Source: an uncultured Muribaculaceae bacterium
GTDB taxonomy: Bacteria > Bacteroidota > Bacteroidia > Bacteroidales > Muribaculaceae
Direction of reading: 5' to 3'
Assembly: GCA_902494515.1 (NCBI GenBank)
Contig: CABUTS010000005.1
Span: forward strand, 11,285 to 75,284
Length of the DNA stretch: 64,000 bases
In this document: in pieces, positions 17,633-26,136 of the stretch
Position numbering within the stretch: the first letter of the stretch is position 1
How the letters are laid out: every line of letters begins with the position of its first letter
Notes under the pieces: generated by a model
The model's input: only the letters and a program-made list of their open reading frames with translations
What the model was told of the DNA's origin: nothing
Database searches by the model: none
Translations under genes and position numbers: made by a program

Positions 17633-19159
17633 ATGAACAGAAAAGTATACGGAAAGTTGATTTTCGAGCTATCGAAGCCTGGGCGCCGCGGGTTCCGAAT
17701 CCCCGCCGAAGAAAGCACCACTACCCTACCGGCTGCCACCGTCGGTGAAGCCGCTCCCCTACCCTCCGACATCCCCGCCGGGCTGCTGCGCACCTCCGCT
17801 CTGCAGCTCCCCGAGGTCGACGAACCGACTGCCGTCCGCCATTATACCAATATGTCGACCAACAACTTCGGCGTCGACACCGGATTCTACCCCCTGGGCT
17901 CCTGCACCATGAAGTACAACCCGAAAATCAACGAGGAGATGGCCGGCCATACCCTTTTCGCCGGACTGCACCCCGCCACTCCCCCATTCGCCTGTCAGGG
18001 CGCCCTGGAGATGTACTGGACTCTGCAACAGAAACTTGCGGAAATCGGCGGCATGGCGGAATTCACCCTCAATCCCTTCGCCGGAGCGCAGGGTGAGCTT
18101 ACCGGTCTGCTGACCATCCGCGCCTATCATTTCTCGCGGGGCGAAGGTGAAAAGCGCCGCAAGGTAATCGTCCCGGACTCCGCCCACGGCACCAATCCGG
18201 CATCGGCTGCCGTCGCCGGTCTCGAAGTCGTTGAGGTCAAGAGCCGTCCCGACGGCACCGTGGATGTCGACGACCTCCGCCCGCTGCTCGACGACCAGCT
18301 CTGCGCTATGATGCTCACCAACCCCAACACCTTAGGTATCTTCGAGAAAAACATCCCTGAAATCGCCCGGCTCGTGCATGAGGCCGGCGGTCTGATGTAC
18401 TACGACGGCGCTAATCTCAACCCGATGCTTGGCGTCGCCCGCCCCGGCGACATGGGCTTCGACGTGATGCACATCAACCTCCACAAGACCTTCTCCACGC
18501 CTCACGGCGGCGGCGGTCCCGGCTCCGGTCCGGTGGGTGTGCGCAAGGGGCTGGAACGCTTTCTTCCGAATCCCCGCGTGGTGAAAATCGACTCTGGCCA
18601 CGCCGAACTGAAATACCTCGAAGGGGTGGATTTCATCGTCGACAATCTCCCGGAATCGCTCGGCTCGGTGTCCGCCACTCTCGGCAACTTCGCAGTGCAG
18701 GCCCGCGCGCTGGCTTACATCCTGACCCTTGGCAGTGAGGGACTTATGCAGGCCGGCAAACTCGCTACGCTGAACGCCACCTACATCCGCGAATCGCTCC
18801 GCGACCTATACCTGCTCCCCATCGCCGGGCTGACAAAGCACGAATTCGTATTCGACGGTCTGAAGGACAAATCCACCGGCGTCACCACCCTCGACGTTGC
18901 CAAACGCCTGCTGGATTACGGCTATCACGCCCCGACAATCTATTTCCCGCTCCTCTTCCACGAATCGCTGATGATTGAGCCCACGGAGACCGAATCCGTC
19001 GAAACCCTCGACGAATTCATTGCCGTAATGCGCAAAATCGCCCGCGAGGCCACCGAGGAGCCCGAAACGGTGAAATCCGCGCCGCAGCTCACCCCCATCC
19101 GTCGCCCAGATGACACCGCAGCCGCCCTCACCCCCCGCCTCACCTTTGATATGCTGTAA
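17633..19159 (+). CDS. gcvPB: Glycine decarboxylase subunit 2 (P protein, C-terminal half)
   Basis: 508 residues. The Schiff-base lysine is K285 in INLHKTFSTPHGGGGPG. Other P-protein segments are FYPLGSCTMKYNPKINE near residue 85 and DSAHGTNPASAA near 180. It is the PLP-bearing partner of GcvPA. A 102-base A+T-rich gap separates it from gcvPA and contains three GCTGATT words but no clear promoter. The C-terminal 25 residues are Ala/Thr/Pro-rich and probably disordered. Confidence 0.95.
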   Translation: MNRKVYGKLIFELSKPGRRGFRIPAEESTTTLPAATVGEAAPLPSDIPAGLLRTSALQLPEVDEPTAVRHYTNMSTNNFGVDTGFYPLGSCTMKYNPKINEEMAGHTLFAGLHPATPPFACQGALEMYWTLQQKLAEIGGMAEFTLNPFAGAQGELTGLLTIRAYHFSRGEGEKRRKVIVPDSAHGTNPASAAVAGLEVVEVKSRPDGTVDVDDLRPLLDDQLCAMMLTNPNTLGIFEKNIPEIARLVHEAGGLMYYDGANLNPMLGVARPGDMGFDVMHINLHKTFSTPHGGGGPGSGPVGVRKGLERFLPNPRVVKIDSGHAELKYLEGVDFIVDNLPESLGSVSATLGNFAVQARALAYILTLGSEGLMQAGKLATLNATYIRESLRDLYLLPIAGLTKHEFVFDGLKDKSTGVTTLDVAKRLLDYGYHAPTIYFPLLFHESLMIEPTETESVETLDEFIAVMRKIAREATEEPETVKSAPQLTPIRRPDDTAAALTPRLTFDML

Positions 19160-19166
19160 ATGAAAA

Positions 19167-19203
19167 TCGCGCGATCACGCGCGATAACTGAACAAAAGTT
19201 ACC
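19167..19203 (+). repeat. GCGCGAT palindrome repeat, copy A
   Basis: A member of a dispersed intergenic family. Its core palindrome TCGCGCGATCACGCGCGA is followed by TAACTGAACAAAAGTTACC. Other copies are at 44107, 54021, 60293 and 63298. It lies just after the gcvPB stop codon. Confidence 0.85.
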
Positions 19204-19204
19204 T

Positions 19205-19261
19205 TATTAGCTTACTTTTTAGCTGCTTTTTAGTATTTAGCTTATTAGCTGCTTTTTAGTT
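19205..19261. repeat. TTAGCT-rich repeat before lpd
   Basis: Six TTAGCT or TTTAGC words, including TTAGCTGCTTTTTAGT twice, fill the leader of lpd. They resemble the 9-base arrays at 4069 and inside lpd. Confidence 0.65.
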
Positions 19262-19272
19262 TTTGCCTGACT

Positions 19273-20733
19273 ATGGATTTTGACCTGATTGTTATCGGGG
19301 GCGGGCCGGGCGGCTACACGGCCGCCGGCAACGCCGCGGCCTCCGGACTAAAAACCTTACTCGTTGACCGCGCCGAACTCGGCGGTACCTGTCTGAACCG
19401 CGGTTGCATCCCGACAAAAGCCTTTTGCCGATCGGCTGAAATCGCTCTCGACACCGCAAACGCCGGAGCTTTCGGCGTGCGCCTTCCCGAAGGAAAGGCT
19501 GAAATCGACATGGCTGCAATCGTAGAGCGCAAAAATCAGGTAGTCAAGCAGTTGCAGGAAGGGGTTGCATGGTCGCTGAAGGGGGTGGAAATACTCCACG
19601 GCCAAGCAAAGTTCACCGGCCCAAATGAAATTGAAGTAGCTAATTTAGCTATAATAGCTAATGAAGCTAACTCAGCTAAAATAGCTAATGAAGCTAAGAT
19701 AGCTAATGAAGCTAACGAAGCTGATTTGGCTGCCCCCCAGCACTTTAGTTCCAAGCGGATTATTGTGGCTACCGGCTCGAAATCGGCAATGCTGCCGATT
19801 CCGGGCGCGGAGCTGTGCTTGACCTCCACCGAACTGCTTGATATCAAAGCGGTTCCGGAGTCACTGTGCATAATCGGCGGCGGTGTTATAGGCCTGGAAT
19901 TCGCATCGGTTTTCAGCGCTTTCGGAAGCAAGGTAACCGTCATTGAATTCTGCAAAGATATTCTCCCCGGCTTCGACAAGGATATCGCCAAACGTCTCCG
20001 CCAGGCGCTCGCCGCCCGCGGAATCACCTTCTTCACGCAGGCTGCCGCAACCGCTGTGGAACGCACGTCCGAAGGTTTGAAAGTCAGCTATACCGCCAAG
20101 AACAAACCCGCGGAACTCATTGCTGATGAGGTGCTTATGGCCGTGGGCCGTCGGCCTGTGATTCCCGAAGGTCTCGTCGAAGCTGGAGCCGAAACCACCC
20201 CGCGCGGCATCGTTACCGACGACAACCTCCAGACCACAATCCCCGGCGTTTACGCCATCGGCGACTGCAACGGCCACTGCCTCTTAGCTCACGCCGCCGA
20301 AGCGCAGGCCGACCGCGTTGTCGATCACCTGATTGCTGAAAAGGAAGCCGAAACTTCCGCCGGAACTCCCCTGAAAGCTGCCGCTGACAAGAGGGGAGAG
20401 GTAATCCCCGCCGCGGTGTTCACCATCCCCGAAGCCGCCATGGTTGGCGCCACCGAGGAGCAGCTCAAAGAGCAGGGAATTCCTTATAAAGCCGTGAAAA
20501 TTCCTCTCCGTTCCAACGGCAAAGCCCTCACCATGGGCGCAACCGACGGAATGTTGAAACTATTGATTTCGCGAGAGGCTTACATCCTCGGCTGCCATAT
20601 CCTTGGCCCGCACGCCTCCGACCTTATAATGGAGGCAACCTTGGCCATGACCGCCCGGATTCCCGTGTCGCAGATCAAGGCTACCATCCACCCCCATCCG
20701 ACCCTGTCGGAGCTGTTCCGCAGCGCCTTATAG
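19273..20733 (+). CDS. lpd: Dihydrolipoamide dehydrogenase with repeat-encoded insertion
   Basis: 486 residues. FAD motif GGGPGGYTAAGNAA starts at residue 9, and the redox disulfide is C40-C45 in GGTCLNRGCIPTK. An NAD domain with IIGGGVIGLEFASVF and the catalytic C-terminal HPHPTLSELF are intact. The enzyme reoxidises dihydrolipoyl-GcvH with NAD+, completing the glycine cleavage set upstream. Residues 122-154 are encoded by eleven 9-base units and read as three-residue steps (VAN, IAN, EAN, EAK and others). The insertion lies in a surface-loop region before RIIVATGSKS, between fold strands, so activity is probably kept. Because the array stays in frame, the gene is not broken. Confidence 0.94.
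   Translation: MDFDLIVIGGGPGGYTAAGNAAASGLKTLLVDRAELGGTCLNRGCIPTKAFCRSAEIALDTANAGAFGVRLPEGKAEIDMAAIVERKNQVVKQLQEGVAWSLKGVEILHGQAKFTGPNEIEVANLAIIANEANSAKIANEAKIANEANEADLAAPQHFSSKRIIVATGSKSAMLPIPGAELCLTSTELLDIKAVPESLCIIGGGVIGLEFASVFSAFGSKVTVIEFCKDILPGFDKDIAKRLRQALAARGITFFTQAAATAVERTSEGLKVSYTAKNKPAELIADEVLMAVGRRPVIPEGLVEAGAETTPRGIVTDDNLQTTIPGVYAIGDCNGHCLLAHAAEAQADRVVDHLIAEKEAETSAGTPLKAAADKRGEVIPAAVFTIPEAAMVGATEEQLKEQGIPYKAVKIPLRSNGKALTMGATDGMLKLLISREAYILGCHILGPHASDLIMEATLAMTARIPVSQIKATIHPHPTLSELFRSAL
19636..19734 (+). repeat. In-frame 9-base repeat array inside lpd
   Basis: Eleven 9-base units of the form nnAGCTAAn, beginning GTAGCTAAT and ending TTGGCTGCC. ATAGCTAAT occurs four times and GAAGCTAA(C/G) three times. 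The array is exactly in frame, adds no stop codon, and matches the intergenic array at 4069-4113. Confidence 0.9.
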
Positions 20734-20741
20734 AATAGCTT

Positions 20742-21989
20742 TTATTTGCGTACCTGACCGTGACCGGTGAGGAGATAGCGGGTGGTGGTGATTGCCCGGA
20801 GTCCCATCGGGCCTCGCGGACCGAGTTTCTGGGTCGAGATACCTATTTCAGCACCGAGGCCGAACTGACCTCCGTCGGTGAAGCTGGTCGGAAGGTTGAC
20901 GTAAACACAGGAGGCGTCGACCATCCGGCGGAACTGTTCTGCGGCCTCAACATCCTCAGTTACAATGCTTTCGGAATGACCGGAACCATGACGCGCTATA
21001 TGTTCGATAGCTTCGTTCACGTCGGCCACGATGCGCAAGCCCATCTTGTAGTCCATCCATTCCGTGTCCCAGCAGTCGCCGGCTTCCGTGAGCAGTCCGG
21101 TAGGGTAGTGGTCTTTCAAAGCGACCAAAGCCTCCAGGTCAGCGTGGATTTCAACCCGCTTTTCAGCGAGGGGAGCGACTAAAGAGGGGAGATAGGCGAT
21201 GCGGTCGCGGGCCACCAGCAGGGTGTCGAGGGCGTTGCAGACGCTCACACGGCGCGTCTTGGCGTTCTCTACAATCGCCCGGCCGATTTCGAGGTCACCG
21301 GCCTTGTCGAAATAGGCATGAACAACCCCGGCACCGGTCTCAATTACAGGAACCCTGGCGTTCTGACGTACGAAGTCAATCAACCGGCGTCCTCCGCGGG
21401 GAATACATACATCCACATAGCCGACGGCGTTGAGGAGCGCTGCAGTTGCCTCGTGGGTTGAGGGGAGAAGTGTGCATACAGCCTCAGGCAAACCGTTGGT
21501 TATCAGTGCTTCATGAATCAGACTGATAGCTGCCTGATTGGATTCGTCGGCGTCGTGACCACCCTTCAGAATCGATGCGTTGCCGCTCTTGAGGCAGAGC
21601 GAAAACACGTCGAAAGTTACATTCGGGCGCGCCTCGTATATGACGCCGATCACACCGAACGGCACTCTCACGCGGCGCAAATCTATTCCATTATATAGAG
21701 TCCGGTGCTCGATTTCCTCGCCGACAGGACAGGGAAGCGCAGCCACGTGGCGCAGGTCGGAGGCAATCCCCTGCAGGCGCTCCGGGGTGAGCTGCAGACG
21801 GTCGTATAGGGGGTTGGAGGGGTCCATGCGGGCCAGATCGCGGGCGTTGGCCTCGAGTAGCTCATCCATTTTGGCCTCGACGAGATCCGCGAGGGTCAGA
21901 ATTGCTTTTGAGCGGGCCTCGTCGCTCATCGAAAGCAGCTGCCGCGAAGCCTCGCGGGCAGAAACAAATATCTGATTGAAATCTTCCAT
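20742..21989 (-). CDS. proA: Glutamate-5-semialdehyde dehydrogenase (gamma-glutamyl phosphate reductase)
   Basis: 415 residues from ATG 21989 (MEDFNQIFVSARE); the frame opens earlier at 22019 but the ATG fits the family. Visible are VIYEARPNVTFDVFSLCLKSGNA, the catalytic cysteine in VSVCNALDTLL, and GLGAEIGISTQKLGPRGPMGL. It reduces gamma-glutamyl phosphate to glutamate semialdehyde in proline synthesis. It is third in the proC-proB-proA set, 85 bases after proB, and converges on lpd with an eight-base gap. Confidence 0.96.
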   Translation of the reverse strand: MEDFNQIFVSAREASRQLLSMSDEARSKAILTLADLVEAKMDELLEANARDLARMDPSNPLYDRLQLTPERLQGIASDLRHVAALPCPVGEEIEHRTLYNGIDLRRVRVPFGVIGVIYEARPNVTFDVFSLCLKSGNASILKGGHDADESNQAAISLIHEALITNGLPEAVCTLLPSTHEATAALLNAVGYVDVCIPRGGRRLIDFVRQNARVPVIETGAGVVHAYFDKAGDLEIGRAIVENAKTRRVSVCNALDTLLVARDRIAYLPSLVAPLAEKRVEIHADLEALVALKDHYPTGLLTEAGDCWDTEWMDYKMGLRIVADVNEAIEHIARHGSGHSESIVTEDVEAAEQFRRMVDASCVYVNLPTSFTDGGQFGLGAEIGISTQKLGPRGPMGLRAITTTRYLLTGHGQVRK

Positions 21990-22019
21990 AAATTTTTTAT
22001 AATTCGTTCGGGAACGCAA

Positions 22020-22067
22020 GATAACAGAACCGGAGGTTCTTATTCAAAACTGAGATAACAGAACCGG
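22020..22067. repeat. Two GATAACAGAACCGG words between proB and proA
   Basis: Copies at 22020-22033 and 22054-22067. The same word forms the right flank of the GCGCGAT palindrome repeat at 60293, so this may be a decayed copy that lost its palindrome. Confidence 0.55.
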
Positions 22068-22074
22068 GAGTAAT

Positions 22075-23145
22075 TTAATCTTCAAGATACAGGTAATCGT
22101 AATGGATTACGGGACGCTGGCCGTGCTGACCGCAAAGGGCAGCGGCAGTGGAGGAATCCATGGCGGCGCGGCCCACTGCTATCTGCCTTCCGCCGGCGGT
22201 TTCTACCGCAATGAGGTCCCCTTCGTCCCAGTTACCTTCGCATGAAATCACCCCTACGGGAAGCAGCGATACAGCCCGGTCGCTGCGGAGAACCTCCGCG
22301 GCGCTGTCATTGACGCGCACCGCACCTTTGGTGAACGACGAGCTGTGGGCTATCCACCGCTTTACGCTGCTGAGTTCCTCGGAAGCCGGCTCAAACAGGG
22401 TGTGAGGCACCTCCTGAGGCCGCTCCACGAGGTCTATAAGCACGTTCTTCCGGTCGCCGCGGGCGATTATCACCCCCACACCTTCGGCCGAAACCTTGCG
22501 GGCTATGTTGCACTTGGTGCCCATGCCGCCACGGCCGAAACCGCTCTTGGCAGCTACGACATACACCGAAGGATCCTCCCCCGGCGCAATCCGCGGAATC
22601 AGTTTCGACCCCGGATCCGAGGGGGCTCCCGTGTAAATACCGTCGATATTCGACAGGATGATGAGCAGATCGGCGTCGAGCATCGTGGCTATCAGCCCCG
22701 AAAGTTCGTCGTTATCGGTGAACATCAGCTCGGTCAGCGACGCCGTGTCGTTTTCGTTGACAATCGGAATCACACGGTTTCCGAGCATCGTCAGCATGCA
22801 GTTGCGCTGATTCAGATACAGGTCGCGCGAAGCGAAATTCTCCTTCTGCGTCAGCACCTGACCTACTGTCACACCATATCCGCCGAACAGCCGGTCATAA
22901 AGGTTGATAAGTCGAATCTGCCCGATCGAGGAGTAAAGCTGACGCGAAGCCACGCTGTCGAGGTTCAGCTTCCTGCCTACAGCCCCGCGGCCACAGGCCA
23001 CAGCTCCCGACGACACCAGTATCACCTCATGCCCCTGCTGCCAGAGGTAGGCAATCTGGTCGACCAGCGCCGACATATTGGTGACATTCGGCATCCCGTC
23101 GGGACGTGTGAGCACATTGCTGCCCACTTTCACCACAATTCTCAT
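22075..23145 (-). CDS. proB: Glutamate 5-kinase
   Basis: 356 residues. The amino-acid-kinase domain shows VKVGSNVLTRPDG, VSSGAVACGRG, NENDTASLTE and ILSNIDGIYTG. The C-terminal ~80 residues resemble a PUA domain (GDLIAVETAGGRQIAVGRA). It phosphorylates glutamate, the first step of proline synthesis, normally under proline feedback. ATG 23145 (MRIVVKVGS) is preferred over the TTG one codon upstream. It follows proC by 65 bases. Confidence 0.95.
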   Translation of the reverse strand: MRIVVKVGSNVLTRPDGMPNVTNMSALVDQIAYLWQQGHEVILVSSGAVACGRGAVGRKLNLDSVASRQLYSSIGQIRLINLYDRLFGGYGVTVGQVLTQKENFASRDLYLNQRNCMLTMLGNRVIPIVNENDTASLTELMFTDNDELSGLIATMLDADLLIILSNIDGIYTGAPSDPGSKLIPRIAPGEDPSVYVVAAKSGFGRGGMGTKCNIARKVSAEGVGVIIARGDRKNVLIDLVERPQEVPHTLFEPASEELSSVKRWIAHSSSFTKGAVRVNDSAAEVLRSDRAVSLLPVGVISCEGNWDEGDLIAVETAGGRQIAVGRAAMDSSTAAALCGQHGQRPVIHYDYLYLED

Positions 23146-23210
23146 CAAAATATTATGATTGATATTGATAACCTTGTTGATAACTGTAAAACCATCTGAA
23201 TTCCAAGATG

Positions 23211-24005
23211 TTACCTTCCGGCTTTCAGACCGGCGATAACCGCCGGAGTGAAACCGGCAGCCTCCATGGCGTTCAGTCCCCTGATGGTAAATCCGCCGGG
23301 GGTGGTGACCTTGTCGATTTCGCTTTCGGCATGAGCTCCGGGAACCGCGAGCAGTCCGGCCGCCCCTTCGAGGGTCGCAACCACTATATCCTGAGCATCG
23401 GAAGCCCGGAAACCAAGCTCCACTCCACCCTCCACAGCGGCCCGGACATAACGCATAGCGTAAGCAATCCCGCAGGAAGCAAGGGCCGTAGCGGCCGGAA
23501 GCAGCCGTTCCTCTATAACCATCACCCGGCCGAGACAGCTGAAAGCCTCTTCGGCGAGCGGAGTTTTGCCGCAGACATCTACAATAAAAGTCATGGATTT
23601 GCGGATGCTCATTGCCGTATTCGGCATTACGATGGAGAGGGCTCCCCTTTCCTGAGCAGCGCTGATTTCTCCTATTCCGAACATCCCGGCAATATCCTTG
23701 CCGCTGATTCCGGCAACAATTACCGCTACCTGAGTTTTGGCGAAATCAATCACTCCGGCAATCTCGGCAGCCACCGTGGGGAGCACCCAGGGTTTCACGG
23801 CTATTACCAGCAAATCGGCATTCCTTACCGCAGCCCTATTATCAGCTGTGGTTTTTATTCCCAGATCACGCAGGGGGGCAAGTTTTCCGTCGGAGGGATT
23901 GGCCACGGTGATATCTGAGGCATCGAACCCGGCCTGAACCAGCCCGCGGGCCACGGCTCCACCCATTGCTCCCGCACCTATAATCGCAGTCTTGAATTTC
24001 TTCAT
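23211..24005 (-). CDS. proC: Pyrroline-5-carboxylate reductase
   Basis: 264 residues from ATG 24005 (MKKFKTAIIGAGAMGGAVARGL), whose N-terminus is the NAD(P)-binding glycine-rich turn. Later segments typical of ProC are VIAVKPWVLP and LPAATALASCGIAYAMRYV. It makes proline from pyrroline-5-carboxylate. It is the first gene of the minus-strand proline set; a promoter (24060-24030) and an 18-bp palindrome (24009-24026) precede it. The longer frame to 24068 crosses that promoter and is rejected. Confidence 0.95.
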   Translation of the reverse strand: MKKFKTAIIGAGAMGGAVARGLVQAGFDASDITVANPSDGKLAPLRDLGIKTTADNRAAVRNADLLVIAVKPWVLPTVAAEIAGVIDFAKTQVAVIVAGISGKDIAGMFGIGEISAAQERGALSIVMPNTAMSIRKSMTFIVDVCGKTPLAEEAFSCLGRVMVIEERLLPAATALASCGIAYAMRYVRAAVEGGVELGFRASDAQDIVVATLEGAAGLLAVPGAHAESEIDKVTTPGGFTIRGLNAMEAAGFTPAVIAGLKAGR

Positions 24006-24008
24006 AAA

Positions 24009-24026
24009 GCAAGTAAATTTACTTGC
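24009..24026. promoter_or_regulatory. 18-bp perfect palindrome between the proC promoter and start
   Basis: GCAAGTAAATTTACTTGC reads the same on both strands. It begins four bases from the proC -7 box and ends four bases before the start codon, so it covers the expected transcription start. It is a good operator candidate for the proline genes. Confidence 0.5.
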
Positions 24027-24029
24027 CCG

Positions 24030-24060
24030 CAAAATTACAAAATCTCCCTCACAACTCCAA
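24030..24060 (-). promoter_or_regulatory. Promoter of proC-proB-proA
   Basis: On the minus strand: TTG (24060-24058), 20 bases, TAATTTTG (24037-24030). Confidence 0.55.
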
Positions 24061-24068
24061 CTTTTCAA

Positions 24069-24592
24069 GTTTATTGATAACTATGTTGAAAACCGGTCTG
24101 ATAACTAAAACACAAATAATAGGGGAGAAATTTGGATATAATAGAAGGGAGGAGGCTTATATGTTCCGGCGGGTTTTCCAAACATTTCTCTACGTAGTTT
24201 TCAAGCCTGTTTCAACACCGAAAACTGGGGTTTTCAACTGTTGATAACCCGGAAGTTATCAGTTGATAAAGTTATAAACTGGTTGTTGATAACCTCGTAA
24301 TCCGCTAATAATCAGCCGTGTTATTGTTGATAATATATTGATTATCCAAACTGCTGTATTGATAACCCGGAAATCCAAATTTTTCATAAGAAAGTTATAG
24401 CGGTTTTCAACGCCCCTTATTAATATTAGGGGTTTTGAAATTTTCGGAAAAAATTTTCCTTTTTAAAAACCTACTTAAAATTTAATTAAAAAAGGATGTT
24501 GACAACTTCGCCTGAAGCCCCCGAAAATTGGATTTTGATTCAAAATACTTGCCAATTTAGTAAACTCGCTTGCAAATAATCTCAGAATAAAG
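24069..24592. other. A+T-rich divergent spacer with TTATCAACA-like boxes (possible oriC)
   Basis: No credible gene lies between proC and the DUF3078 gene. The stretch is much richer in A+T than its surroundings. TGTTGATAA (complement TTATCAACA, one base from the DnaA box TTATCCACA) occurs exactly at 24239, 24284 and 24325. Near-matches include TGTTGAAAA at 24084, TTATCCAAA at 24342 and several TTGATAAC words. A further exact copy is at 23175. The right part (about 24435-24495) is nearly pure A/T and could be an unwinding element. The reading as an origin is inference. Confidence 0.35.
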
Positions 24593-24600
24593 TAACTTTG
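24570..24600 (+). promoter_or_regulatory. Promoter of the DUF3078 gene
   Basis: TTG (24570-24572), 20 bases, TAACTTTG (24593-24600). It rules out the earlier in-frame start at 24598 and supports ATG 24679. Confidence 0.6.
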
Positions 24601-24678
24601 CAAATCCCCACATTATCCATACATGCAGGCGTGCCCTCTGTCGCGGAGCATCACCCTGCCTTCATCATATTAAATCCT

Positions 24679-26034
24679 ATGTTCAAATATATAACCCTTG
24701 TCTTTGCTTTTCTTTCCGGAGCGGCGCTGTCGGCTCCGGCTCAGTCGCTGTTCGATGAAATCATCGTGGAAGGGGAGGAGGTTAAGGTTCCCACCGACAT
24801 AGAGGATGGTCTGGTGATTCTGCCGGGTATGACCCTCCCGACCGACACCACCATCAACGTAGCTGATCGACTCTACAGCTCCGTTTTCTATATGCCTCTG
24901 GTGTTCGACTCCTATGATATTTTCCTGCACGACAAGGCCGGGGATCCGCTTCACGAACCCTTCCCCGAGGATGGCACTCCGACTGCTTTCTTCGACCGTC
25001 TGGTGAAGACCAACTACCGCCAGCGCTACTTCATGCAGCAGTTCATGATCGACAATCCCGATCTGGTATTCTACAATATGCAGACCATGCCGCGTCCGCC
25101 GAAGAAATATGTATATAATATCGACCCGCAGACGGCGCGCCTGGAGGTTACGGAATTCGACAACCTCCCCGTCGACCAGGTGAAAACCTTAGTTCCGGAG
25201 GCCGACAAGCTCAAGCCGCTGAACTGGATCAACACCTTCGACGGCTCGCTGCAGTTCTCTCAGGCTTACATCTCGCCGAACTGGTATCAGGGTGGTAAGT
25301 CGAACCTCAACATGATTGTCGACGCCCGCTATAATGTCAAGCTCAATCCGAAGGTCTACAGCAAGGTGATCTTCGAAACCAATGTGTCATATAAACTCGG
25401 TGTTAACAACGCCCCGGACGACACCGTCCACAAATACAACATCTCGGAAGACCTCTTTCAGATAAACTCCAAATTCGGTTACAAGGCAGCAAGCCGATGG
25501 TACTACTCCATCAACCTCATGTTCAAGACCCAGCTGCTGAACAACTACCGTCCCAACTCCGATCAGCTTCAGGCCGCTTTCCTCTCGCCGGGCGAACTCA
25601 ACCTCGGTATCGGTATGACCTACGCCTACCAGAACAAGCGCAACACCGTAGCGTTCAACGCCTCGCTGGCGCCTTTCTCTTACAATATCAAGATGTGTAC
25701 TAACCCCCATCTTAACCCGAAGAACTTCGGTATCGACGAGGGGCACACCTCCAAGAGCCAGTTCGGTTCCTCGGTGGAAATGACCTTCCGCTGGAACCTG
25801 ACCTACAACATCACCTACAACTCCCGTCTGTTCGCCTTCACAAACTATGATTACCTGCAGTCCGACTGGGAGCACACCTTAGACTTCTCGATCAACCGTT
25901 TCATGTCGGCGCGCATTTACGGCCATCTCCGCTGGGACACCCAGGCTCCCAAACGCGAGGACACCACCTGGCACAAGCTGATGTTCAAGGAGGTTCTCTC
26001 CATCGGCTTCTCCTACCACTTCAAAGGTGTGTGA
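24679..26034 (+). CDS. DUF3078-like outer-membrane barrel protein
   Basis: A 451-residue protein with a signal peptide (MFKYITLVFAFLSGAALSAPAQS). The C-terminal half (from about residue 195) has alternating polar and aromatic strands typical of an outer-membrane beta barrel, including SPNWYQGGKSNLNM, a hallmark of DUF3078 proteins. It ends in FSYHFKGV, with aromatic residues suitable for barrel assembly. Function unknown. It shares the strand with the next gene 100 bases downstream, which has its own promoter-like box. Confidence 0.75.
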   Translation: MFKYITLVFAFLSGAALSAPAQSLFDEIIVEGEEVKVPTDIEDGLVILPGMTLPTDTTINVADRLYSSVFYMPLVFDSYDIFLHDKAGDPLHEPFPEDGTPTAFFDRLVKTNYRQRYFMQQFMIDNPDLVFYNMQTMPRPPKKYVYNIDPQTARLEVTEFDNLPVDQVKTLVPEADKLKPLNWINTFDGSLQFSQAYISPNWYQGGKSNLNMIVDARYNVKLNPKVYSKVIFETNVSYKLGVNNAPDDTVHKYNISEDLFQINSKFGYKAASRWYYSINLMFKTQLLNNYRPNSDQLQAAFLSPGELNLGIGMTYAYQNKRNTVAFNASLAPFSYNIKMCTNPHLNPKNFGIDEGHTSKSQFGSSVEMTFRWNLTYNITYNSRLFAFTNYDYLQSDWEHTLDFSINRFMSARIYGHLRWDTQAPKREDTTWHKLMFKEVLSIGFSYHFKGV

Positions 26035-26093
26035 TATGAAGATTAAAGAAAAAAAAATTAATATCAAATGATATAAATTAGGGGGAAAAGTGT

Positions 26094-26101
26094 TAAATTT
26101 G
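26094..26101 (+). promoter_or_regulatory. TAAATTTG -7 box before the glycosidase gene
   Basis: A TAnnTTTG box 36 bases upstream of ATG 26137. No good -33 element is seen. Confidence 0.4.
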
Positions 26102-26136
26102 TAGGCTTTAAACTTTTGACACATACATAACTCCAA

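Noticed and set aside
24023..24244. A 73-codon frame in the A+T-rich spacer
   Set aside because: No motif, weak start, and it lies across the proC promoter and 9-mer cluster; more likely chance.
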